A DNA stretch of 48,554 bases, taken from contig NZ_NFJQ01000015.1 in NCBI RefSeq assembly GCF_002159945.1, forward strand, positions 1 through 48,554, given 5' to 3'. Shown here piece after piece: positions 16,337 to 23,216 of the stretch. The stretch comes from Cloacibacillus sp. An23 (GTDB lineage Bacteria > Synergistota > Synergistia > Synergistales > Synergistaceae). The stretch's first letter is position 1. The number at the start of each line of letters is the position of its first letter. A model generated the notes under the pieces. It was not told where the DNA came from, ran no database searches, and saw only the letters and a list, made by a program, of their open reading frames with translations. Position numbers and translations under genes: made by a program.

Positions 16337-16372
16337 GAGGATGCCCCGCTTATAACGGCGCGGGGCATCCTC
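16337..16372. terminator. Long hairpin terminator between converging transcripts
   Basis: A perfect 13-bp stem (16337-16349 with 16360-16372) with a ten-base loop. On the minus strand it is followed by GTTTTG, fitting the end of the TRAP operon (stop at 16407). On the plus strand it lies 22 bases after the ATPase stop but lacks a T-run. Confidence 0.72.
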
Positions 16373-16406
16373 TGCTTCAAGGGAAAAACTCCGGGAAATT
16401 GCTGAA

Positions 16407-16916
16407 TTAGTCTTTCGGTTTTACGTCGATTGCGAACTTCGGTCCCTTTACAAAATCTGCAATCGTATTGCGCAGCTCATACAACGACAAGATTGCAAAG
16501 GAGACAGGAATCGCCGAATATGTGTACCGATAAGGGATCCTAAGGGCCGGCGTCATGCGTGAGCCTGCGACATTCACGAAATCTATGCCTATGAGCATAA
16601 CGATCACCGACGCGGCGAGCATAAGAATCTGCGAAACAAATGTCAGAGTGCGGTTCGCGCTGTGCGGCATCATCTCCTTAAAAACTACGATGCTCACATG
16701 CTCGCGCTGTACAGCTATTATGGTCGTGCTGAGCAGGCAGAACCACACTAGAAGTATCTTAAGCAGCTCTTCGGACCATGTCAGCGAATCGTTGAGCACA
16801 TAGCGGCAGAATACGTGCGCCCAAGCGACGACCAGCATTACTAGCCCAATGGCGATTATCACCGCCAGCACTACATTGTAGACTGCTTTTATAAGCTTAT
16901 CGAGAGCAGCCAGCAT
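16407..16916 (-). CDS. TRAP transporter small permease (DctQ family)
   Basis: A 169-aa membrane protein with four predicted helices (near 12-34, 50-66, 87-107 and 132-150). RYVLNDSLTWSEELLKILLVW is typical of DctQ. It pairs with the large permease to form the Na+-coupled carrier of a tripartite transporter. It is the last gene of the operon, 17 bases after the DctP stop; GAAGGAAG precedes ATG 16916. Substrate not shown; see the divergent kinase and enolase-like genes. Confidence 0.9.
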   Translation of the reverse strand: MLAALDKLIKAVYNVVLAVIIAIGLVMLVVAWAHVFCRYVLNDSLTWSEELLKILLVWFCLLSTTIIAVQREHVSIVVFKEMMPHSANRTLTFVSQILMLAASVIVMLIGIDFVNVAGSRMTPALRIPYRYTYSAIPVSFAILSLYELRNTIADFVKGPKFAIDVKPKD

Positions 16917-16933
16917 AGCTTACGCACTTCCTT

Positions 16934-17962
16934 CTAATTCATCCCCTTGAGAATATCTGCTTTAACCGCTTTGATGTCGGAAAGGAATTTATCGACGTAT
17001 TCAGCCCCAAGCTCTTTCTTTGCTCTTTCTATAACGACAGGCTGCGCCGCGTTCCGTATCTCTGCTAACGCCGACGGTTCGAGACTGTTGACTTCCATGC
17101 CCCTTTTCTTAAGCTCTGCAAGTATCACGTCCTCGCGGCCCGCGTTTACGAAGCGGCTGTAGTTCTGTCCAAGAATCGCACCGACGGCGAGAGCCTCCTG
17201 ATATTCGGGCGGCAGCTTTTCAAACCAGCGGAGATTGGCGACAAGCGGCATTCCGTCGTAAATGTGCCCGGTGAGCGAGACATATTTCTGTACTTCGTAC
17301 ATGTTGAGGTCCCACATATTGGAAATCGGGTTTTCCTGTCCGTCTACGATTTTCTGCTGCATCGAAAGATAGAGTTCGGAGAAGGGGACGGGCGTCGGGT
17401 TTGCGCCGAGGGCTTCAAAGCTCGCCATGTGCATCGGGTTCTGCATCGTTCTTATCTTAAGCCCTTTGAAATCGGCAAGCTTTGTTATAGGTTTCACGGA
17501 AGAGGTAACATGACGGAAGCCGTTTTCCATGTAGGCGAGCCCTTTCATGCCGCATTCTTCGAGCGAGGCGAGCAGATCCTGCCCGACTTTGCTGTCCATC
17601 ACCATCCACGCTTCATTGTAATTATTGAAAAGGAACGGAATATCGAGGACGAAGAAATTTTTCTGGAACGTGGTGACGGGCGCCAGAGACGCGGTCGCCA
17701 TTTCGAGGGAGCCAGTCTGCACCTGTGCGAGTGACTCTTCCTCGGCGCCGAGCTGGCTGTTCGGGAAGATGTTGATTACGAAATTGCCGTCGGTTTTGTC
17801 CTCGACGTACTGCTTCATTACAAGAAGGCCTATCGTCTGCGGATGCGTCATCGAGTTGCAGGCGGAGACGCGCGCCGTGATTTTTTCAGCGGCGAAGGCG
17901 CATACAGACGTCAACATGACGCAGGCAAGAGTTAAAAGTGCAGCTATCGCTTTTCTTCTCAT
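16934..17962 (-). CDS. TRAP transporter substrate-binding protein (DctP family)
   Basis: A 342-aa periplasmic solute receptor. A signal peptide ends near residue 24 (CAFA-AE). The mature part has the DctP features FPNSQLGAEEESLAQVQTG, KGLKIRTMQNP with the Arg that pairs with the substrate carboxylate, and VDGQENPISNM. Such receptors bind organic acids or amino acids. The gene lies between DctM (37 bases) and DctQ (17 bases). The conserved carboxylate-binding Arg suggests an acid substrate, whose identity is not evident. Confidence 0.93.
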   Translation of the reverse strand: MRRKAIAALLTLACVMLTSVCAFAAEKITARVSACNSMTHPQTIGLLVMKQYVEDKTDGNFVINIFPNSQLGAEEESLAQVQTGSLEMATASLAPVTTFQKNFFVLDIPFLFNNYNEAWMVMDSKVGQDLLASLEECGMKGLAYMENGFRHVTSSVKPITKLADFKGLKIRTMQNPMHMASFEALGANPTPVPFSELYLSMQQKIVDGQENPISNMWDLNMYEVQKYVSLTGHIYDGMPLVANLRWFEKLPPEYQEALAVGAILGQNYSRFVNAGREDVILAELKKRGMEVNSLEPSALAEIRNAAQPVVIERAKKELGAEYVDKFLSDIKAVKADILKGMN

Positions 17963-17999
17963 TTTCAGAAATAACTCCTCTCAGTAATATTCTATGCTG

Positions 18000-19274
18000 C
18001 TAGTAACCCGCCAGGCGAGGCAGGAAAAGCACCAGTTTCGGGCAGAAAGTGACGAGCAGAAGGACGCATATCGTGGCGGCGATAAATGGTATCGCTTCCT
18101 TGACAGTGTCCTCTATTCGCACCCCCGCCACAGGGCTTGTGACGAAAAGTGTTATTCCAAAGGGCGGCGTCGCGAGTCCTACGACCAGGTTGATGCAGAT
18201 GACGAGCCCTATATGAAGAGGGTCTATGCCGAGCTCCCACGCTATAGGCGCGATAAGCGGGGCGAGAATGACTATCGAGGCATAGTCGTCCATGAAACAA
18301 CCGACGATAAGGAGCAGGATGTTGACGCAGAGCAGGAAAAGCCACCACGGCATCGTCGAAAGCGGGCCGATGAGGCTGTCGAGCAGACGCTCGTTCGCGA
18401 TGGCCCAGGCCATAACGCTTCCTGCTCCAGCAAGCAGCAGGACGAGCCCGGTCGTCGAAGCCGCGTCAAGGAACATATCCGGGATGTCCTTGAGCTTGAC
18501 GGAGCGGTTGACGCAGAAGGCGAGGAATCCGCTGTAAAGCACGGCAACAGCCGATGCCTCGGTTATCGTGAATATACCGCTGAATATGCCTCCGAGAATG
18601 ATGACCGGCAGCAGCAGAGACGGCAACGCCTTCTTGGTCGCCGCTATTTTCTGTTCGGCCGTAGCCTTGCCGTGAGCTTTGTACCCGCGCTTCGTCGCTA
18701 TCCTGTTGGCAATTACGATCTGCACCCCTGCGATAAGCAGGGCCGGGACTATCGCAGCCATAAATAGTCCGGCAATGGACGTTTTGCCGACGGACATGCA
18801 GTAAAGGATCATCAGGACGCTCGGCGGCATTATCGGGCCGAGAAGTGAAGCCGACGACATGACACCGGCGGAAAACGCAGCGGAATAGCCCTCCTTCTTC
18901 ATCATAGGAATGAGAAAGACTCCGAGCGAAGCGGCGGCTGCGACCGCGAGGCCGACGATCGACCCCATAAGGAGGCTAGCGCCTATAGTGACCATCGCTA
19001 TCGCTCCGTTGAAACGCCCGAAGAAAGCATTTACGAAGTCGATGAGCGATTCAAGCAGCTTCCCCTTGAGCATGAGCTGTCCCGTAAGTACGAAGAACGG
19101 AACTGCCAGGAAGGAGAAGCTGTTCATTCCCTCATACATCTTCTGCGTGATGACGATGACAGGAAAACCGCTGACAAGAAGATATGCCAGCGAGCTTATA
19201 ATCAGGTTATAAGCTATAGGCAGCCCTATCACCATCAAAAACAGAAAACAAATGACCAGCGTCGCTAGTTCCAT
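18000..19274 (-). CDS. TRAP transporter large permease (DctM family)
   Basis: A 424-aa carrier subunit with about twelve hydrophobic segments. DctM hallmarks include IGLPIAYNLIISSLAYLL, FSFLAVPFFVLTGQLM, GVMSSASLLGPIMPPS, GLAVAAAASLGVFLIP and VGLATPPFGITLFV. It performs sodium-driven uptake of the ligand delivered by DctP. ATG 19274 has AAGGAG nine bases before it. Its position directly after the cyclodeaminase-like gene suggests that the transported compound is also that enzyme's substrate, or feeds the same pathway. Confidence 0.94.
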   Translation of the reverse strand: MELATLVICFLFLMVIGLPIAYNLIISSLAYLLVSGFPVIVITQKMYEGMNSFSFLAVPFFVLTGQLMLKGKLLESLIDFVNAFFGRFNGAIAMVTIGASLLMGSIVGLAVAAAASLGVFLIPMMKKEGYSAAFSAGVMSSASLLGPIMPPSVLMILYCMSVGKTSIAGLFMAAIVPALLIAGVQIVIANRIATKRGYKAHGKATAEQKIAATKKALPSLLLPVIILGGIFSGIFTITEASAVAVLYSGFLAFCVNRSVKLKDIPDMFLDAASTTGLVLLLAGAGSVMAWAIANERLLDSLIGPLSTMPWWLFLLCVNILLLIVGCFMDDYASIVILAPLIAPIAWELGIDPLHIGLVICINLVVGLATPPFGITLFVTSPVAGVRIEDTVKEAIPFIAATICVLLLVTFCPKLVLFLPRLAGY

Positions 19275-19307
19275 TTAATTGAACTCCTTCGGCAAAATTT
19301 CACCTTG

Positions 19308-20429
19308 TTACTTTATATACGGCTCGTCCCACAGCAGGAGCTTCTGGCCTACGCCCTGTTTCAGCGCGCGCTGGTAGAGCTCGAAGCCGCATGCGACGTC
19401 GAATACCGCCATTCCGCAGGCGACGAAGATTATCGTCTCGTCGTCGCTCGTGCGTCCGGGCTTGTTGCCGAGTATGACGTTTCCGATGTCGGTGGAGTCC
19501 TCAAGCTTCGGAAGCTTGCCTTCGTCGATGAGCGTGTATATCGGGCCGCCGATGACTCCGGCGTAATATCCGGGGACGTCGCCGGAGGCGTAGGCTTCTT
19601 CGACGTAGGCTTCGTGAAGCTTGATGTTGTCGTAGACTATCTTGCTCTTGAGCCAGAGGTCGTCGTCGCCCTTAGCGGGGCCGGTGAGCATGACGAGAGC
19701 GCCTTTTTTAATCCACGAGCTCTCGATGTGGAGCGGCTTGAGGCGCGACGCGGCGACGGTGACGAGGTCGGCCTCCTTGAGCGCCTCCGGCAGTTCCGTC
19801 GTGGCGGAGGCTTCGAGGCCGAATTCGCTCTTGGCCCAGTCGGCGAAGGCCTGCGCCTTATCGAGGAATATGTCGTAGGTTATGATCTTCTTGAGGTTCG
19901 GGGCCTGGGTTACGATGTGGCGGAAGCAGGACTTGTTTATCGGGCCGCAGCCTATAACGGCGCAGACTTCGGAATCCTTGCGCGCGAGGTGGCGCGTGGC
20001 GACGGCGGGGATGGCTCCCGTGCGCGTCGCGCTGAGTATGTTCGCCGACATGTGGCAGAGGGGCGCGCCAGTGTCCTTATCGTTGATGAGGACGGTCAGT
20101 ATCGAGCGCGGGAGCCCCTTCGCGGTGTTCGCGGCGTTCGAGCCGTACCACTTGTTGCCGCAGACATCGAAGCGGCCGCCGAGATAGGCCGGCATTGCGA
20201 AGAAGCGGCGGTCGGGGCCGGCGACCGGCATATTCGGGAAGGGAGATTCCTTCGGGAAGATTATCCCCATGCCGTGGCTGTTGTGGTTCGGCCCGCCCAT
20301 GAGGTAGTCGCCCTTGGCGAGGAGCCCGAAGACCTCTTCGCAGACGTCTACCCACGCCGGAGCGTCGGTGATACCGAGCTTGATGGTATCCGGCTCAGAA
20401 AGATAGATAAACTCAATCTTGTTGCTCAT
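19308..20429 (-). CDS. Ornithine cyclodeaminase / mu-crystallin family protein
   Basis: A 373-aa NAD(P)-binding enzyme of the OCD superfamily, first gene of the TRAP operon. It shows the N-terminal substrate part with RFFAMPAYLGGRFDVCGNKW and ANTAKGLPRS, the ATRTGAIPAVATRHLA turn, and the Rossmann motif AVIGCGPINKSC. It is longer than bacterial ornithine cyclodeaminases (about 330-350). NCBI uses the name tyramine oxidase subunit B for some relatives, and I recall that name without being able to test the match. Relatives catalyse ornithine deamination, imine reduction or amino-acid dehydrogenation. AAGGAGAG lies before ATG 20429. The reaction here is unknown. Confidence 0.8.
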   Translation of the reverse strand: MSNKIEFIYLSEPDTIKLGITDAPAWVDVCEEVFGLLAKGDYLMGGPNHNSHGMGIIFPKESPFPNMPVAGPDRRFFAMPAYLGGRFDVCGNKWYGSNAANTAKGLPRSILTVLINDKDTGAPLCHMSANILSATRTGAIPAVATRHLARKDSEVCAVIGCGPINKSCFRHIVTQAPNLKKIITYDIFLDKAQAFADWAKSEFGLEASATTELPEALKEADLVTVAASRLKPLHIESSWIKKGALVMLTGPAKGDDDLWLKSKIVYDNIKLHEAYVEEAYASGDVPGYYAGVIGGPIYTLIDEGKLPKLEDSTDIGNVILGNKPGRTSDDETIIFVACGMAVFDVACGFELYQRALKQGVGQKLLLWDEPYIK

Positions 20430-20592
20430 TCAGCATCTCTCCTTATTGCGATCAGTTTTCAGCTTTTGATAAAAGCTATATAACAATCAAGCGGCGCCGC
20501 CCTCCTTAACACGGCAAAAAGACAACAAAACCACTGAACTGTCTTTTATAACAGCCTTAAGAATGTATTCACAATAAGTTCTGTCAAACAGT

Positions 20593-20610
20593 ATAGGCAT
20601 AGGAATAGGT
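20593..20610 (+). repeat. Three tandem ATAGGN hexamers
   Basis: ATAGGC, ATAGGA and ATAGGT follow one another without gaps. They lie in the shared control region about 60 bases before the AraC-gene -10. They could be a binding site for the regulator, which is only inference from position. Confidence 0.45.
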
Positions 20611-20661
20611 ATTTTCTATTAGCTTATTAGCCCGTTTTATAAAAATATTAACTTGTAAGTA

Positions 20662-20670
20662 TGGTACAAT
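20662..20670 (+). promoter_or_regulatory. Extended -10 promoter of the AraC-type regulator
   Basis: TGG followed by TACAAT (20665-20670) forms an extended -10, which can work with a poor -35. A start near 20677 excludes the in-frame ATG at 20661 and supports the GTG at 20736 as the true start. Confidence 0.6.
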
Positions 20671-20735
20671 ATGCTCAACGTGTAAGGGGTTGTGTGTTTA
20701 TTTTTAATTCTCCAGAAAAGGAGAGTGGATTTTCT

Positions 20736-21677
20736 GTGATAAATTACCGCCCCATACTTGTAGACAGCACGCTCCAGGAGCTCACGGAGCACGGCGATTT
20801 CGCCTTCCCGATGTCTATGGACGAGCAGCGCGTCTCCGACAGCTATGTCGCCTTCGTTCCGCACTGGCACTACGAGATACAAATCTCTGCGGTCGTAAAG
20901 GGCTCCGTGATTTTCAGGACGCCGGAAAATGAATTCCGGCTTGAAAAGGGCGAGGCCGTTTTCTTCAACAGCGGCTGCATACACGAGGCCGTCCCGACCG
21001 AGGACAAGGACGGCGTCTACACATGCGTCAATTTTCACCCTAAGGTCGTTTACGGCTACGCCGAAAGTCTGCTGCGCCAGGACTATGTCAATCCAGTCCT
21101 CTACTCCAACGAGCTGCAGGCGATAGTTTTCCGGGACGAGCCGTGGCATCTCGAGGTGCGTAAGCTCATGGATTCGCTCATAGCGGTCAACCGCGCGGAG
21201 CGCTTCGGCTACGAGCTTGAGATGTACTCCATCATACTGAAGATATGGCACCTCATCGTGCAGAACAACGAAAGCCTAATCTCGGCCTCCTCGCTCGTAT
21301 CCTTCGCGGACAAACAGAGGATAAGGTCGCTCACGCACTTCATACACAAGAACTATATGGAGCGCATATCCCTGACCGAGATAGCGGAGTCGGACCACAT
21401 CAGCAAAGGCGAATGCTGCCGCGTCTTCCAGCGCGTACTCGGCACAACGCCATTCGCATATCTGATAAACTACCGCATACACCAGGGCATGAAGATGCTG
21501 GCGACGACCGACCACAACATTTCGGAGATAGCGCAGAGCGTAGGCTTCGGCTCCGGCAGCTACTTCACGGAATGCTTCAAGAAGATGATGCACTGCTCGC
21601 CGATGCAGTACCGCAAGCATATTCGCAAGGAAGGCAAATCGGAGGATGCGCCGCGGCCCGAGGAAGACTATTCGTAA
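20736..21677 (+). CDS. AraC family transcriptional regulator with cupin sensor
   Basis: A 313-aa regulator. The N-terminal half is a cupin sensor (FVPHWHYEIQISAVVKGSV, then EFRLEKGEAVFFNSGCIHEA with the PHWHYE metal or ligand motif). The C-terminal 100 residues hold two helix-turn-helix units (ISLTEIAESDHISKGECCRV and NISEIAQSVGFGSGSYFTEC). The GTG start at 20736 has AAGGAGAG 10-12 bases before it; ATG 20661 is in frame but overlaps the promoter. It diverges from the OCD/TRAP operon and precedes the kinase and enolase-like genes, so it probably activates one or both sides when the substrate is present. Confidence 0.9.
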   Translation: MINYRPILVDSTLQELTEHGDFAFPMSMDEQRVSDSYVAFVPHWHYEIQISAVVKGSVIFRTPENEFRLEKGEAVFFNSGCIHEAVPTEDKDGVYTCVNFHPKVVYGYAESLLRQDYVNPVLYSNELQAIVFRDEPWHLEVRKLMDSLIAVNRAERFGYELEMYSIILKIWHLIVQNNESLISASSLVSFADKQRIRSLTHFIHKNYMERISLTEIAESDHISKGECCRVFQRVLGTTPFAYLINYRIHQGMKMLATTDHNISEIAQSVGFGSGSYFTECFKKMMHCSPMQYRKHIRKEGKSEDAPRPEEDYS

Positions 21678-21710
21678 TATTGCCCTCAACTATCGACATA
21701 TTGACGCTCC

Positions 21711-21786
21711 CGTTGACTTTGTTAAATAAAGCTTTTTATACTGGATTCGCACTCTGGACATAATAAAGCTTCGTACAAAGCCAACG
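21711..21786. repeat. Inverted repeat around the kinase promoter and ribosome site
   Basis: CGTTGACTTTGT (21711-21722) and ACAAAGCCAACG (21775-21786) are inverted copies with 11 of 12 positions matching, 52 bases apart. The first arm contains the -35 TTGACT; the second ends at the ribosome site GGGAGG of the kinase gene. AATAAAGCTT also occurs twice directly (21725-21734, 21762-21771). The repeats suggest paired operator sites. Confidence 0.55.
21713..21742 (+). promoter_or_regulatory. Promoter of the kinase / enolase-like operon
   Basis: TTGACT (21713-21718) and TATACT (21737-21742) are 18 bases apart. A start near 21749 would give a leader of about 50 bases before the ATG at 21801. The gene pair can therefore be transcribed apart from the araC-type gene that ends 36 bases before the -35. 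Confidence 0.62.
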
Positions 21787-21800
21787 GGAGGTTTTTATAT

Positions 21801-23204
21801 ATGCAGTGGAAAATAAGGAACCGCGAGCAGCTTTTATCCCACGGAGACACGGAGTCAAGACGCATCGTCCTCGACATAGCCGACAGGACGCTCCAGAAGC
21901 TTGACGCTAAGGAGCGCATCAAGAGCATAATGAGCCTGGACGGCGATATTCTGCGCATCGGGACGAAGAGCTGGGACCTTTCCAAGAAAAAGAACGTCTA
22001 TCTGCTCGGCGCCGGCAAGGCATGCAACCACATGGCGATGGCGGTGGACGAGATACTCGGAGACAGGCTGACGCGCGGCATAGCGATCGTAAAAATATCG
22101 GAGCCGACGGACGTTTTCAATAAAACCGAAGTTTACGTCGGCGGGCATCCGCTCCCCAACGAAGAGGGCTACAGGGCCTGCAGGATAATACTCGACATCG
22201 TGGACAACTCCGGACCGGACGACCTGTTTATATGCGTCATCAGCGGAGGCAGCTCCGCGCTGATGAGCTGCCCGATAGACGGGATCTCGCTCGAAGACGA
22301 GATAAAGGTGACGGACGTGATGCTCAAGTCCGGGGCGAACATATACGAGATAAACGCGATACGCCGCCACATATCGCAGATGAACGGCGGCATGCTGGCG
22401 AAGCGTATAGAGGCGCGCGGCGCTGAGCTGATAGGTTTCGGCATCAGCGACGCCGTGGGCACGCCTCCGACAGGCGACATCGGCATCCCTTACGCAAATT
22501 ACAAGAGCACGCCGATGGGGCCGGACGCGACGACGCTCGACGACGCGCGGCGCGTGATACGCGATTACGACGTCGCGGACAGGCTGCCGAAGAACGTCGT
22601 GGACTACCTGATGAACGCGGGCCCCGAGTGCGAGACGCCGAAGGCCTTCCCGAACAACACGTACTACTTAATAAACACGCTGCCAGACTCATGCGCCTAC
22701 GCGAAAAAAATTGCGGAAGAGATGGGCGTTCCCGCCGTCATACTCACGTCGTTCCTCGAGGGCGAGAGCCGCGACGTAGGCACGATGCTCGCCTCAGTGG
22801 CGCGCGAGATACAGGCCTACGGCAACCCGGTCAAGGCTCCGTGCGTGCTGCTCGCCTCCGGCGAAGCGACGACGCAGATCCTCGACAACAGCACGATAAC
22901 GGGCCACGGCGGCCCGTCGCAGGAGGAGACGCTGAGCTTCGCGCTATCGGCCGCTAAGGCCAGGGGGATATGCCTGCTCTCGATAGATTCAGAGGGCACC
23001 GACGGCACGACCGGCGTCGCGGGCGGCATCACCGACTCGACCAGCTACAAGGCGGCTCTTGAAAAGGGAATCGACGTACACGCAGCGCTGCGCGGACACG
23101 CGAGCTTCGAGGCGCTCGACGCGATAGGAGACGCGGTCTTCACAGGAAACACTGGAACCAACCTCTGCGACTTCAACGTAATGTACGTTCCGAAAATAGA
23201 TTAG
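21801..23204 (+). CDS. DUF4147/MOFRL kinase, divergent glycerate 2-kinase family member
   Basis: A 467-aa kinase of the type-2 glycerate kinase family. The N-terminal DUF4147 domain shows LLGAGKA (68-74), GGHPLPNEEG (114-123), ISGGSSAL (147-154) and NAIRRHISQMNGGMLA (185-200). The C-terminal MOFRL part shows ASGEATTQ, GHGGPSQEE (368-376) and DSEGTDGTTGVAGG (396-409). From memory, family norms are SDVVGDD..IASGPT, KGGRLA and GRGGRNQE; here these read SDAVGTPPTGD plus YKSTPMGPD, NGGMLA and GHGGPSQEE. The substrate is therefore probably not plain glycerate. GGGAGG precedes the ATG. The enolase-like gene follows after 12 bases, so the two act together. Confidence 0.84.
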   Translation: MQWKIRNREQLLSHGDTESRRIVLDIADRTLQKLDAKERIKSIMSLDGDILRIGTKSWDLSKKKNVYLLGAGKACNHMAMAVDEILGDRLTRGIAIVKISEPTDVFNKTEVYVGGHPLPNEEGYRACRIILDIVDNSGPDDLFICVISGGSSALMSCPIDGISLEDEIKVTDVMLKSGANIYEINAIRRHISQMNGGMLAKRIEARGAELIGFGISDAVGTPPTGDIGIPYANYKSTPMGPDATTLDDARRVIRDYDVADRLPKNVVDYLMNAGPECETPKAFPNNTYYLINTLPDSCAYAKKIAEEMGVPAVILTSFLEGESRDVGTMLASVAREIQAYGNPVKAPCVLLASGEATTQILDNSTITGHGGPSQEETLSFALSAAKARGICLLSIDSEGTDGTTGVAGGITDSTSYKAALEKGIDVHAALRGHASFEALDAIGDAVFTGNTGTNLCDFNVMYVPKID

Positions 23205-23216
23205 GAGGACGCGAAA

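Larger units (their letters stand above)
20430..20735. other. Divergent control region between OCD/TRAP operon and AraC gene
   Basis: This AT-rich region of about 300 bases contains the dyad AGCTTTT-GAT-AAAAGCT (20461-20477), a wider pair AAAAGAC/GTCTTTT (20517-20523, 20541-20547), a minus-strand TTGACA (20587-20582) without a well-spaced -10, three tandem ATAGGN hexamers (20593-20610) and an extended -10 for the AraC gene (20662-20670). It is the natural place for a regulator to act on both directions. Confidence 0.55.

Noticed and set aside
19305-20483. Long plus-strand frame opposite the OCD-family gene
   Set aside because: It is a codon-bias shadow without a ribosome site; the minus-strand protein has clear Rossmann motifs.
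20661-20735. ATG 20661 as start of the AraC-type regulator
   Set aside because: This codon lies within the extended -10 element; GTG 20736 has a good Shine-Dalgarno and gives a normal-length protein.
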